Positions 1-8,926 of a DNA stretch of 64,000 nt are shown in pieces; the first letter of the stretch is position 1, and each line of letters begins with the position of its first letter. Below the pieces are notes generated by a model that did not search any database, was not told the DNA's origin, and worked only from the letters and a program-made list of their open reading frames with translations. Source of the stretch: Bifidobacterium breve (GTDB lineage Bacteria; Actinomycetota; Actinomycetes; Nanopelagicales; Nanopelagicaceae); contig CAMCYS010000003.1 in NCBI GenBank assembly GCA_945885625.1, positions 52,122 to 116,121 on the forward strand, given 5' to 3'. The translations under genes were made by a program, and so were the position numbers.

Positions 1-1
1 T

Positions 2-811
2 GCTGAATTATTTGAAGAGTTAGAAAAAGCAACTTTGGTTAGTGCCGCTTGGCCAACTTCAACTGGTGATGGAATTTTAATGGCACGAGAAATTGGCGCC
101 GCTATTGCTGGCGCGGGGACGTATCTACCTACCTTTGGCGGTCTGCCATCACCAGATGGCACCGGTCGCGTGCGCTGGACTGATCGACCTTTGTTAGTGG
201 CTACAGAGCGACCACCATATGAAATTTATGTTGATAAGTCGGGCAACCGTTGGGTCGCTGAAGATGAGGAAAGCATTGATGTTAAAGAGCATGCGCTAAC
301 TGGCGTTGAAGCGATGACTTTTTGGACAATATTTGATTCAGTCGGAATGCAGAATAGTCAGCCAATGGTGGTCGATTGGTCTATTGAAAAGTTTAAAGAA
401 CAAGCCAACGTTCTGCCAGGCGTTTTCTCTGGTGAGACGTTAGAAGAATTAGCAAAAAAAGCTGGCATAAGTGCTTCAGGTCTAGCGGCTTCGGTTGCAA
501 AGTACAACGCAGATTTAGCTGCAGGAAATCCAGATCAATTTGGTCGCAAGTTTCGTCCAGCTCCGATTGAAAAGGGCCCGTTCTATTCGCTGCAGAATCA
601 TGCAGTCACGCTAATTACTTTCTCTGGTATTGATGTCGATGCTGATTTGCGAGTGCGCAAGAATAATGGCGAAGTGATTCCTAATCTTTATGCAGCTGGT
701 GAAGTTCTAGGCTCCGCTGCAACTATGGGTCAATCATTTGCGGGTGGCATGCTGGTTATGCCTTCGATTACTTTTGGAAAGTTATTAGGCGAACGCTTAA
801 GCACGCATTAA
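2..811 (+). CDS. FAD-dependent oxidoreductase, FAD_binding_2 / fumarate-reductase type (C-terminal part)
   Basis: The frame is open from base 2, so the N-terminal half with the Rossmann GxGxxG is outside the window. The visible 269 residues carry the hallmarks of the C-terminal part of the family: STGDGILMAREIGA near the start (the GDG segment of the substrate/FAD interface) and the terminal NLYAAGEVLGS...GQSFAGGM block that contacts FAD. Relatives include 3-ketosteroid dehydrogenases, tricarballylate dehydrogenase and fumarate reductase flavoproteins, and the substrate cannot be told. Its 3' end overlaps the convergent MaoC gene by 15 bases. An internal TTG at 35 is not the real start. Confidence 0.85.
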   Translation, partial: AELFEELEKATLVSAAWPTSTGDGILMAREIGAAIAGAGTYLPTFGGLPSPDGTGRVRWTDRPLLVATERPPYEIYVDKSGNRWVAEDEESIDVKEHALTGVEAMTFWTIFDSVGMQNSQPMVVDWSIEKFKEQANVLPGVFSGETLEELAKKAGISASGLAASVAKYNADLAAGNPDQFGRKFRPAPIEKGPFYSLQNHAVTLITFSGIDVDADLRVRKNNGEVIPNLYAAGEVLGSAATMGQSFAGGMLVMPSITFGKLLGERLSTH

Positions 812-1189
812 CATCTTGGCAGTCGTTGTTGCCAAGATTTCACCATGCTGGTTAGTTATTTCCCAGGCAAAATTTGCGATTGCTTTATCGCCCTTAGAAG
901 TCGTGGTCCGATCAAGTTCGGTTAGCTCTAGGGTTACAAAGTCGCCCGCAAACGCGGGTTTTAAGAAGAGAGTTTCGCTCAAGCCAACTAGCGCAATCGC
1001 ATCCTCAATCATTCCACTGTTCTCGGCAGCGCCACCAGCAAGCAATAGCAGGGCTTGGCCAGGTAGCGGCAGCGCTGACATACCTGAGTTCTTGGCTACT
1101 TCTAGGTCGCTAAATAGTGGATGGGTGTAGTTACCAACTCGCACCAATGTTGAGCGAAGCTCTTCAGTGACTTCGATTGGAGTTGTCAT
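797..1189 (-). CDS. MaoC/hotdog-fold acyl-CoA dehydratase-like protein
   Basis: A single hotdog domain of 130 aa. The segment VGNYTHPLFSD followed by LPLPGQALLLLAGG occupies the place of the MaoC hydratase motif, but the classical Asp/His pair is altered, so hydratase activity is uncertain; a thioesterase or acyl-binding role is possible. I chose the ATG at 1189 because it overlaps the stop codon of the upstream crotonase gene as ATGA; an in-frame TTG lies two codons earlier. Co-transcription with the crotonase suggests both act on the same acyl-CoA. Confidence 0.75.
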   Translation of the reverse strand: MTTPIEVTEELRSTLVRVGNYTHPLFSDLEVAKNSGMSALPLPGQALLLLAGGAAENSGMIEDAIALVGLSETLFLKPAFAGDFVTLELTELDRTTTSKGDKAIANFAWEITNQHGEILATTTAKMLMRA

Positions 1190-1983
1190 AGCCAATTTGG
1201 TTTACGCCCCTCTTTATATGAGTTAAATCCTTCAGCAGCCATTGGGTCATTCAGTAAGAATTCCCGGAATAACCCAATCTCAACTTCCCAGCTTTGCTCA
1301 TTTGTTAAACCTTGGGTTTGCGTGAAACCGGCTTTAGTTTTAGCTAGCGCATTTCGAGGTGATTTATCAAATGTTGAAACTAACTTGTTTACGGCATCGG
1401 TTAATTCGCTGCGGGGGACTGAGGTAAGTGCCAGCCCCGCGGCTACCGCCTCGGGCCCAGTTAAAGTACCTGAGCTAAAGAGCAAAGCTTTTGCGCGTTG
1501 TTCACCTAGCTTGTTGCGGCTACGAAAAGTGGCACCTGCGCCGGGTGGTAGACCACTTGCCACATGTAGATCACCGACCCGAGCTTCATCGGCCATTACA
1601 ACTAAGTCTGCCGCAACCAAAAGTTCGAAACCACCGGCTCGAGCAAAACCATTAACTGCCGCGATCACAGGCACCTCGAGTGATTCGAGTCGTAATAAAA
1701 CTTTATGAATTGAAGTGACGAATGGAATAAAAACACCATCAATATCGGCAAAACATTTTCCTAAGAATTCAATATCCATGCCAACCGAGAAGTTTTCGGC
1801 TGTTCCACCCGCTGAACCAGTAATAATTAAGGCTCTGATATTTTGATCCTTTTCAACTTCATCACAAGCAGAATTTAAGCCAGCAATAACATCAGGAGTA
1901 AGAGCATTCAAATCATCAGGTCGATTGATTGTGATCCACAGGGCGGAACGATCACGAGTTATTACTGTCGAATTAGTACTCAA
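1186..1983 (-). CDS. Enoyl-CoA hydratase/isomerase (crotonase) family protein
   Basis: 265 aa crotonase fold. The two oxyanion-hole segments are recognisable: ENFSVGMDIEFLG near residue 65 and NGFARAGGFELLVAADL near residue 115. By eye the two catalytic glutamates of true enoyl-CoA hydratases (in the stretch GDLHVASGLPPGAG and the following helix) are His and Lys here, so it may be an isomerase, hydrolase or decarboxylase of the superfamily. It starts with TTG, preceded about 10 bases upstream by AAGG-TAGGG. It is the first gene of a two-gene minus-strand unit with the MaoC protein and is divergent from the LLM operon. Confidence 0.85.
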   Translation of the reverse strand: MSTNSTVITRDRSALWITINRPDDLNALTPDVIAGLNSACDEVEKDQNIRALIITGSAGGTAENFSVGMDIEFLGKCFADIDGVFIPFVTSIHKVLLRLESLEVPVIAAVNGFARAGGFELLVAADLVVMADEARVGDLHVASGLPPGAGATFRSRNKLGEQRAKALLFSSGTLTGPEAVAAGLALTSVPRSELTDAVNKLVSTFDKSPRNALAKTKAGFTQTQGLTNEQSWEVEIGLFREFLLNDPMAAEGFNSYKEGRKPNWL

Positions 1984-2033
1984 AAGGTTGCCCTACCTTC
2001 ACGTATGAGAGAGAATTACATTATTGGAACAGC

Positions 2034-2050
2034 GTCTCAATAGGTGGAAA
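2034..2050. promoter_or_regulatory. 17-bp imperfect inverted repeat, putative IclR-type operator
   Basis: GTCTC-AATAGGT-GGAAA lies between the divergent crotonase and LLM genes. It matches 15 of 17 bases of the site at 42127 (GTTTC-ATTAGGT-GGAAA) and resembles the reverse complement of the site at 18202. The sequence is seen; the regulator is inferred. Confidence 0.5.
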
Positions 2051-2094
2051 AGACTATCTGGCTTCGAAACCGCTGCCAAGTGAGGAGTTTAATC

Positions 2095-3126
2095 ATGGGT
2101 TTGAAAATTACTTATGCACCATGGGGTGAATCCCTTGCCGAGTTAGTCGATGCCGCACAACGTGCCGAGAAAGCTGGCGCTGAAGTTGTTTGGGTTCCAG
2201 AGTTACATCGCAGCGCAACTGTTTCTGCCGCAGCAATGGCGGCCGGTACTTCAACAATTGGAATTGGAACCGCAATTGCGCTGGCATTTACTCGCAGTCC
2301 ACTGATCACTGCACTCGAAGCTCTTGATATCGATGAGATGAGTAACGGCAGATTCATTTTAGGTTTAGGCAGTGGTGTCGAACGTTTAAATCAAGATTGG
2401 CACAATGCACGTTGGGGAAAGCCAGTTGCGCATATTCGCGAGACGGTAGCAATTGTGCGACAGATTATGGCGCAATCACATTTGGGTGAGCGCATGACAT
2501 TTGAAGGCGAATTCGAGCGGATTGATATTCGTGGTTTTACTCGCCCGTTCACTCCTGCACGCACAAATATTCCAATTTATTTGGGAGGCATGGGCCCTGT
2601 CATGACCAAGCTCGCTGGCGAAATTGGCGATGGTTGGATTTCACATGAACTTTGTTCACCAAAGTATCTTGGCGAAATGCTGGGACCTTGGCTTACTGAA
2701 GGTCGCGAGAAATCTGGCCGCGATAGCGACAAGTTAGATATTGTCGTTTCAGCTGCATGTGCGATTGATAAAGATGCCAAGCAAGCAAAGCGTTGGGCAG
2801 CTGGCTTAATTGGTTTTTATGCAACTGTTAAAACATATGCAGATTTCTTTGAATTCCACGGAATGCTCGATCAACAAAATGCGGTGATTGAGAAGTTCCG
2901 TACTGGCGTTTCTAGTGATGACTTAGGCGATGTCGTACCCGATGAGATGGTTGATGCCTTAACTTTGGCAGGCGATACCGATGAAGTCATTGAAAAAATT
3001 GCTCGCTACGAAGGCTTGGCTAACACCGTTAAGTTGAGCCCACCTACTCATGGATTAGCGAATGCAACTGTTCGTCAAGCGCAAAATCAGATTATCGAAA
3101 TGATTCCAAGTTTGGTTCGAGGCTAA
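2095..3126 (+). CDS. LLM-class flavin/F420-dependent oxidoreductase
   Basis: 343 aa luciferase-like monooxygenase fold (TIM barrel). Visible family features are the N-terminal beta strand and helix with EVVWVPELHRS, then the core TSTIGIGTAIALAFTRSP and RFILGLGSGV. The latter segments are typical of F420-dependent reductases and dehydrogenases such as Mer/Adf-like enzymes, though FMN-using members look similar. The ATG at 2095 has GAGGAG 8-9 bases upstream; an earlier in-frame GTG at 2044 would fall in the operator-like repeat. It leads a tightly packed ten-gene catabolic operon. F420 genes at 32-34.7 kb make F420 the likely cofactor. Confidence 0.85.
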   Translation: MGLKITYAPWGESLAELVDAAQRAEKAGAEVVWVPELHRSATVSAAAMAAGTSTIGIGTAIALAFTRSPLITALEALDIDEMSNGRFILGLGSGVERLNQDWHNARWGKPVAHIRETVAIVRQIMAQSHLGERMTFEGEFERIDIRGFTRPFTPARTNIPIYLGGMGPVMTKLAGEIGDGWISHELCSPKYLGEMLGPWLTEGREKSGRDSDKLDIVVSAACAIDKDAKQAKRWAAGLIGFYATVKTYADFFEFHGMLDQQNAVIEKFRTGVSSDDLGDVVPDEMVDALTLAGDTDEVIEKIARYEGLANTVKLSPPTHGLANATVRQAQNQIIEMIPSLVRG

Positions 3127-3130
3127 ATAA

Positions 3131-4330
3131 ATGTTGCCCTTAGCTGATGTGCGAATCCTTTCAGTTGAACAGTACGGTGCTGGGCCTTTTGCAACCGTTC
3201 ACTTAGCTGACATGGGCGCCGAAGTAATTAAAGTTGAAGATCCAGCCGTTGGCGGCGATGTTGGCCGGTATGTACCGCCATATGCCGAAGGTGAAGATTC
3301 TCTATTCTTTGAAACTTTTAACCGCAATAAGAAGTCAATCTCAATTAATTTAAACACTCCAGCTGGTCGCGCAGTCTTTGAAGATCTAGTAAAAGTTTCT
3401 GATGTGGTTTACAGCAATCTTCGCGGCGATGTTCCAAAGAAAATGCGCATTACTTATGACGACTTAAAACATCTGAATCCCAAAATTGTTTGTTGCTCTT
3501 TAACTGGCTTTGGTATGACCGGGCCGCGCTCTCAAGAACCTGGCTATGACTATATTCTGCAAGGTTTAGCGGGCTGGATGGATCTAACTGGTGAGCCTGA
3601 TGGCCCACCAACAAAATCTGGTTTATCAATGGTCGATTATTCAGGTGGTCTGATTTCAACAATTTCATTGTTAGTGGCACTGCATGCTGCTCGTCGCGAT
3701 GGTGTTGGCATGGATTGTGATGTGAGTTTGTATGACACTGCAATCGGAATGCTTACTTATCCAGCTGCTTGGCATTTAAATGCTGGCTTCGAACCAGTTC
3801 GCACACATCATTCAGCTCACCCGTCACTTGTGCCTTTCCAAGCATTCGAAGCATCAGATGGTTGGTTAATCGTTGGTTGCGCCAAAGAGAAGTTCTGGCA
3901 GCGCTTAACCGTTGTAATTGAGCGCCCTGAGCTAGCTGCAGATGAGCGCTTTGATAGCTTTGCGGCACGTCTGAAGAATAAAGCTATCTTGATTCCGATG
4001 ATCGAAGAGATCTTGGCTAAACAGAGCGTTAACTACTGGTTACCAAAACTTTATGCCGAATCAATTCCCTGCGGACCAATTAATACGGTGGCGCAAAGTT
4101 TAGTTGAGCCACACACCATAGCTCGTGAAATGATTATTGAAACTGATCACCCTCGCTATGGAAAAGTTAAGCAAGTTGCGACCCCAGTAAAAGCAGGTCC
4201 GGCACGAACTGATAATCGTCGCGCGCCTGGGCGTAATGAAGATGCTAATTACGTACTAAATGAGCTACTTAAATATGACGAAGCAAAGGTGTCACAGCTT
4301 TCAGCAGATCAGGCTTTTACTGCCAAATGA
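3131..4330 (+). CDS. Class III CoA-transferase (CaiB/BaiF family)
   Basis: 399 aa, normal length for the family, which moves CoA from one carboxylate to another through an aspartyl-CoA intermediate. The N-terminal LADMGAEVIKVEDP CoA-binding segment and the catalytic Asp in GLSMVDYSGG are clear; that Asp falls at residue 169, the same number as in formyl-CoA transferase. It starts 5 bases after the LLM gene and ends overlapping the PrpD gene by 4 bases (ATGA). In this operon it probably activates the carboxylic substrate without ATP. Donor and acceptor are unknown. Confidence 0.93.
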   Translation: MLPLADVRILSVEQYGAGPFATVHLADMGAEVIKVEDPAVGGDVGRYVPPYAEGEDSLFFETFNRNKKSISINLNTPAGRAVFEDLVKVSDVVYSNLRGDVPKKMRITYDDLKHLNPKIVCCSLTGFGMTGPRSQEPGYDYILQGLAGWMDLTGEPDGPPTKSGLSMVDYSGGLISTISLLVALHAARRDGVGMDCDVSLYDTAIGMLTYPAAWHLNAGFEPVRTHHSAHPSLVPFQAFEASDGWLIVGCAKEKFWQRLTVVIERPELAADERFDSFAARLKNKAILIPMIEEILAKQSVNYWLPKLYAESIPCGPINTVAQSLVEPHTIAREMIIETDHPRYGKVKQVATPVKAGPARTDNRRAPGRNEDANYVLNELLKYDEAKVSQLSADQAFTAK

Positions 4331-5703
4331 CTACTGCGCAGGAATTAGCAGAGTGGGCGCTAAAACTCACTTGGTCTGACCTGCCTAAAGATGTGCAACT
4401 AATTGTCAAAGAGCACGCACTTGATGGTTTTGGCGATGCAGTTGGCGGACGTTCAACTGCAGTTGCAAGCGCTGCCGCAGCAACAGTTGCGCAGTATGGC
4501 GAATCAGCCGCTGCAACTATTTGGGGCAGCGATAAGAGAACCTCAGTACCTGCGGCAGCATTCGTAAATGCCATCTTGATTCACGCTCTTGATTTTGATG
4601 ACACTCATGCAGGGGGACTGGTGCATGCAACTGCGCCTACTTTGCCAGTTGCCATGGCACTTGGTGAATCTCTAAAAGCAACTGGTGAAGAAGTTATTAC
4701 GGCTTACGCAGCAGGTCTGGAAATTATTTGCCGACTTGGCGCGGCAACCCCACATGGCTTTCATGCTCGCGGTCTTCATGCAACACAGGTTTGCGGAACT
4801 ATTGCTGCCTCAGTTGTGGCAGCAAAACTAATGAAGTTATCAGTTTTACAAACTGTAAATGCAATGGGTATTGCGGGCAGTTTTTCGGGTGGTCTGCTGG
4901 AGTTCTTAAATACTGGTTCTTCAACTAAGCAGATTCACCCAGGTATTGCAGCGCAAGGTGGCATTACTGCTGCAAATTTGGCTGCCCATGGCGCAAGTGG
5001 CCCCGAGTCAGTAATCGAGGGACAGTACGGAATCTTTAACGCACTAAGTGATCGACCTGCAGATTTCGCTAGCGTTGTAAAGAAGTTAGGACAAGATTGG
5101 CAATGTGCACAAATAACAATTAAGCCATACCCTGCTTGTCAGCTATCACACGTAACTCTGGACGCTGTAAAAATTGCTTGGGCAAGCGCTAAAGCAGTCG
5201 GCGTTTCAATTGTAGATATTGCCAAGATCTCAGCGATCGTACATCCAGATTCAGCAAAGATTGTCTGTCATCCACGAAATGAAAAGAACGAACCAAAGAC
5301 TCCTTATGATGCAAAGTTTTCTCTACCTTGGTCAGTTGCTGCACTGATTATTGATGGCGCACTTGTTGTTGAAACTTTTGAACCTGAGTCAATTAAGCGA
5401 CCAGCCGTTATTGCCTTAGCCAGTAGATTTGAATTTTCTGAAAAGAGTGAGGTCGCAGCAGCTGCAGCAGCAGCGGGCTCAGTTGAGATAACTACAACAG
5501 ATGGCCGTACTTTTTCGGGCAAAGTTGCCTCAAGTGCTGGTGGCCCGAATAACCGCCTAACCTTGGCTGCGCTAACCGAGAAGTTTGTTCTGCAATGTTC
5601 AAATCGCTCAGGTGCTAGTGCTGTTGCCGATGAGATATTGCACATTGAAAGCGTGGCACAGATCGCCACAATCGCGGCGAAGATTGCTACGTTAGGCAAA
5701 TAA
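4327..5703 (+). CDS. MmgE/PrpD family protein
   Basis: 458 aa, the usual size of the 2-methylcitrate dehydratase/cis-aconitate decarboxylase superfamily. Characteristic motifs are HALDFDDTHAGGLVHATAP (residues ~80-100) and GFHATQ-type RGLHATQVCGTIAAS. Members remove water or CO2 from tricarboxylic or related acids; here the context (CoA-transferase, CitE-like lyase) suggests dehydration or isomerisation of a branched di- or tricarboxylate, which is inference. The start ATG overlaps the preceding stop. A paralogue lies at 13251 on the other strand. Confidence 0.9.
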   Translation: MTTAQELAEWALKLTWSDLPKDVQLIVKEHALDGFGDAVGGRSTAVASAAAATVAQYGESAAATIWGSDKRTSVPAAAFVNAILIHALDFDDTHAGGLVHATAPTLPVAMALGESLKATGEEVITAYAAGLEIICRLGAATPHGFHARGLHATQVCGTIAASVVAAKLMKLSVLQTVNAMGIAGSFSGGLLEFLNTGSSTKQIHPGIAAQGGITAANLAAHGASGPESVIEGQYGIFNALSDRPADFASVVKKLGQDWQCAQITIKPYPACQLSHVTLDAVKIAWASAKAVGVSIVDIAKISAIVHPDSAKIVCHPRNEKNEPKTPYDAKFSLPWSVAALIIDGALVVETFEPESIKRPAVIALASRFEFSEKSEVAAAAAAAGSVEITTTDGRTFSGKVASSAGGPNNRLTLAALTEKFVLQCSNRSGASAVADEILHIESVAQIATIAAKIATLGK

Positions 5704-5713
5704 GGAGGGCTAT

Positions 5714-6907
5714 ATGAGTAAATTTAAGGCTATCGAACCAAGTGTTTACCCTTGGTACAAATATTCCGATTACACATTTAGCTTGGGGCTAGCAACCGAA
5801 ACCGATGCTTTTATTTCGGGCCATACTGCAAGCACATTTAACGCTGAAACTGGCCGCATGATTGTGGTTGGCGGAATGACCGATCAAGTAAATACTGCCT
5901 ATGACAAAATCGAGTGCATTCTCGAAGCGGCGGGCATGACTTTTGCTGACATTACTCGTGTTGTCGAGAATGTAACTGTTAGCGGTTTGCCACATTACGC
6001 CGAAGCTCAAGCTGTGCGCATCGCGCGCTTTAATGGCCACACTCCAACAATTACCACTGTTATGGTCGATGCGCTTTTACGCCCTGAAGCATTTATTGAA
6101 ATTGAAGTCTATACAACTAAAGGCGGAGGCAAAAAGTTAAATAGTGGTGATGATTTAAGTTGGGCACGCAACACGGTTACTAAAGGTCATGATGGTTCAG
6201 TATTTTTGCCAACTCTTTTGCCGATTGATAAAGATGGCAACGTTGTTCATGAAGGTGATTTCGTCGCGCAATATCGTTATTGCCTAGAACGCGGTGGCGA
6301 ATTACTTGCGCAAGTTGGATTATCACTTGATAACGCAGTTACTACATATGACTATTCGATGCCCGAGACTCGTACTATTTATGGCAAGACATCGCGCGTA
6401 CGTAAGGAACTACTTGGCGGCGCGGGAGTCTTTCCAGGTGCTGGTGGAATTTTGATGTCACAGCTGCATCAGCCTGGCGTTCTGGTTGCAATTGATTTAG
6501 TCGCCTCGCATCACCCGCTTAAAGGAGTTAATCCAGGTTGGAAACGTTATGACACTCTGTCATACACCCCCGGCGTAATTGCAGGTAAAACTCTTTATAT
6601 GTCAGGTTTTGCCTCCCTTGATATGGAGACCCAAGAGGCAACACATGCTGGCGATATCGTCGCTCAAGCACAATCAACGTATGAAGCAATTTTGCTTGTG
6701 CTCAAAGAGGCTGGCGTAGGCGCAGAAGCCTTAATAAATACCATTGAATACGTGGTTCCTGAAGGTTTAAAGGAGTATCGCGGTGTTGCAAAGGTGCGTG
6801 AGAACTTACTTACTAAGCCTTGGCCTTCATCTACTGGCGCGCTCTGTCATTCATTGTTGCGCCCTGAATTCTTGCTGGAAGTATTTCCGTTAGCAGTTCT
6901 GCCATGA
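5714..6907 (+). CDS. Double-domain RidA (YjgF/YER057c/UK114) protein
   Basis: 397 aa containing two RidA units: residues ~20-135 (ending RPEAFIEIEVYTTKG) and ~250-397 (ending SLLRPEFLLEVFPLAVLP). Both show the family's terminal R-P-E-x-(L/F)-(I/L)-E signature. RidA proteins hydrolyse reactive enamine/imine intermediates, so its place in the operon hints that a nitrogen-containing intermediate is handled. A good GGAGGG Shine-Dalgarno precedes the ATG. The joined domains are unusual, since most RidA proteins are single-domain trimers. The 3' end overlaps the next start by 4 bases. Confidence 0.88.
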   Translation: MSKFKAIEPSVYPWYKYSDYTFSLGLATETDAFISGHTASTFNAETGRMIVVGGMTDQVNTAYDKIECILEAAGMTFADITRVVENVTVSGLPHYAEAQAVRIARFNGHTPTITTVMVDALLRPEAFIEIEVYTTKGGGKKLNSGDDLSWARNTVTKGHDGSVFLPTLLPIDKDGNVVHEGDFVAQYRYCLERGGELLAQVGLSLDNAVTTYDYSMPETRTIYGKTSRVRKELLGGAGVFPGAGGILMSQLHQPGVLVAIDLVASHHPLKGVNPGWKRYDTLSYTPGVIAGKTLYMSGFASLDMETQEATHAGDIVAQAQSTYEAILLVLKEAGVGAEALINTIEYVVPEGLKEYRGVAKVRENLLTKPWPSSTGALCHSLLRPEFLLEVFPLAVLP

Positions 6908-7371
6908 CCCTTTTGACTGTTGCAATCAAAGCCATGGTTGGTACTGAGCGTACCTACATAGCACCAGAACCATTTGGTATCGCATCTAGTCGATATTTTG
7001 CGCTTGCCGTTGAAGATTACAACCCAATGTATGCCGCTCGCGAAATAGCGCCACTTACTTTAATTTGCGATACCAATCAATATGCCAATTTGCCCATGAA
7101 TGAAGATGGCTACGCCGGCCACTTCTGGGATATCGAAATACCGAATACTAAATTACTTCGTGGTGGCAACAGCTATAAGTTCCACCAATACGTTCACGCC
7201 ACAGATGTTTTGCACGTGACTTGGAAAATCGATGAGATATCTGAGCGCGTTAATTCCAAAGGCATAGCGATGGCAACTATGTTCAGCACTGCCACTTATC
7301 GCAATCAACGGAACGAGCTTTTAGCAACCAATACCGAATATTTGATTTGGATTGCATTGGAGGCTAACTAA
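6904..7371 (+). CDS. MaoC-like N-terminal (FAS1-type) dehydratase subunit
   Basis: 155 aa hotdog-fold protein with the N-terminal pattern of the FAS1-like dehydratase domain: VGTERTYIAPEPFG, then RYFALAVEDYNPMYA. This half usually lacks the catalytic residues and pairs with a catalytic MaoC subunit, here the next gene, starting at the last base of this one (TAATG). The pair resembles the heteromeric ChsH1/ChsH2-type hydratases of actinobacterial side-chain degradation. The start ATG overlaps the RidA stop. A second start at residue 11 would also leave the domain intact. Confidence 0.8.
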   Translation: MTLLTVAIKAMVGTERTYIAPEPFGIASSRYFALAVEDYNPMYAAREIAPLTLICDTNQYANLPMNEDGYAGHFWDIEIPNTKLLRGGNSYKFHQYVHATDVLHVTWKIDEISERVNSKGIAMATMFSTATYRNQRNELLATNTEYLIWIALEAN

Positions 7372-7781
7372 TGAAAAGTGTAAATGTTGGCGATCAAGTG
7401 CCTGCAATAACCAAACATTGCACTCTAACTTCAATGATTGCCTATGCTGGGGCAACCTGGGACTGGCACCGTCTGCATTACGACCATGATTACCTAAAGT
7501 CGAAAGGCTTAAGTGCACCAGTTGTAGATGGTCAAGTATTTGGTGCATACGTTGTACAAGCCATTCAAGATTGGCTGGGCGAGGGCGCCTTTATTTCTGA
7601 GTTAGATTTTAGATATGCCGGCCTAGTCTTTGCTGAAGAACATGTGCAGGTAAGCGGCGAGATAACTGCAGTAAGCGGTTCAGAGGTATCACTCTCGCTA
7701 AAGATTGATGTAATTGATGCTAACGGCACGGTTCTACGCCCAGCTGTTACGCCAATTACCGCGAAGGTTCTTTGGCGTTAA
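7371..7781 (+). CDS. MaoC-like catalytic dehydratase/hydratase subunit
   Basis: 136 aa single hotdog domain. The hydratase motif is seen as GATWDWHRLHYDHDYLKS followed by APVVDGQ, with the Asp-Trp-His and second His typical of the catalytic MaoC half. It shares one base with the preceding non-catalytic partner (TAATG), indicating translational coupling and a likely heteromeric enzyme that hydrates an enoyl-CoA. In the operon it sits directly before the Ltp2-like aldolase, fitting dehydrogenation, hydration, then retro-aldol cleavage. Confidence 0.85.
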   Translation: MKSVNVGDQVPAITKHCTLTSMIAYAGATWDWHRLHYDHDYLKSKGLSAPVVDGQVFGAYVVQAIQDWLGEGAFISELDFRYAGLVFAEEHVQVSGEITAVSGSEVSLSLKIDVIDANGTVLRPAVTPITAKVLWR

Positions 7782-7783
7782 GG

Positions 7784-8926
7784 ATGAAAACCCCGGTAAT
7801 TGTTGGTGCTGCAGAGTGCGATTTAGGCGTAACCAATAAATCAATTTTGGAACTACAAGCACAGGGTGTCACGCGAGCTTTGGCAGATGCTGGTCTAAAA
7901 ATCAGTGATGTTGATGGCATCGCAACTAATGCAATTTCACGTTTTTCAGCGAGCTCGCTAGCAGATTATCTAGGGATCGAACCGAAATTCACTGATTCAA
8001 CTTTTGCTGGTGGAAGTTCCTTTGAGATGTATGTGGCTCGGGCTTATCACGCAGTTGCTAGCGGCCAATGCAACGTAGTCGTGATCTCGTTTGCTTCAAA
8101 TCAAAGATCAGCTAAATCTCGCTCACTTGGTGGCGTCGTAGAACATCACACACCTGAAGCACAATTCGAAACTGCCTATGGCCCATTGTTTCCACTTAGT
8201 TATTACGCCATGGCGGCTCAACGTTATATTCATGATGTTCCAAATGGTCGTGCAGCACTCTCGGAAATCGCAATTAGTGCTCGCGAATGGGCGCTATTAA
8301 ATCCAAAGGCCTATCGCTATGGCAGCGCATCGCTAACTGATTCTGAATTAGAAAGCGCCGATCTGATTTCGTCCCCATTGCGAGCCAGTGACTGCTGCTT
8401 AGTTACCGATGGTGGTGGCGCAATCATCATTACTAACTCTGAGATTGCTAAGAACTTAAAGAGCAAACCAGTTTCAATTCTAGGTTTTGGTGAATCTACG
8501 ACTAATACCTCTATGACCACTCACCGTGATTTGCGTGTAACTGGTGCCAAGCAAAGCGGTGATCTGGCATTTGCAATGGCCGGCGTATCGCGTTCAGATA
8601 TTGATGTGGTTGAACTCTATGACTCGTTCACCATCACCACATTGCTTTCGCTCGAAGGTTTGGGATTTGCCGGCAAAGGAGAAGGTGCAGATTTTATACT
8701 TGACGGGAAAACCAGACCAGGTGGCTCATTTCCGTTAAATACCAATGGTGGGGGACTTTCCTATTGCCACCCTGGCCAGTATGGAATTTTGTTACTGATC
8801 GAAGCAGTACGCCAACTGCGTGGTGAATGTGGCGATCGCCAAGTAGCAAACGCCAAGTTAGCAGTAGCCCATGGCACTGGCGGAATTCTTTCGACAAATG
8901 CCACTGTGATTCTGGGGGCAAATTAA
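7784..8926 (+). CDS. Thiolase-superfamily lipid-transfer protein (Ltp2-like aldolase)
   Basis: 380 aa SCP-x/Ltp-type thiolase homologue. The nucleophilic cysteine of real thiolases is absent: the equivalent segment reads TFAGGSSFEM. The late motif is retained as GGLSYCHPGQYG and VELYDSF is present. Loss of the Cys plus an adjacent DUF35 gene is the arrangement of Ltp2/DUF35 retro-aldolases of steroid side-chain catabolism, so C-C cleavage of a beta-hydroxyacyl-CoA is more likely than thiolysis (inference). ATG at 7784 follows AAGG; an in-frame TTG at 7772 overlaps the previous gene and is less likely. Confidence 0.85.
   Translation: MKTPVIVGAAECDLGVTNKSILELQAQGVTRALADAGLKISDVDGIATNAISRFSASSLADYLGIEPKFTDSTFAGGSSFEMYVARAYHAVASGQCNVVVISFASNQRSAKSRSLGGVVEHHTPEAQFETAYGPLFPLSYYAMAAQRYIHDVPNGRAALSEIAISAREWALLNPKAYRYGSASLTDSELESADLISSPLRASDCCLVTDGGGAIIITNSEIAKNLKSKPVSILGFGESTTNTSMTTHRDLRVTGAKQSGDLAFAMAGVSRSDIDVVELYDSFTITTLLSLEGLGFAGKGEGADFILDGKTRPGGSFPLNTNGGGLSYCHPGQYGILLLIEAVRQLRGECGDRQVANAKLAVAHGTGGILSTNATVILGAN

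Noticed and set aside
1322..1708. 128-residue plus-strand frame inside the crotonase gene
   Set aside because: Opposite-strand shadow of a well-supported CDS, with no family features.
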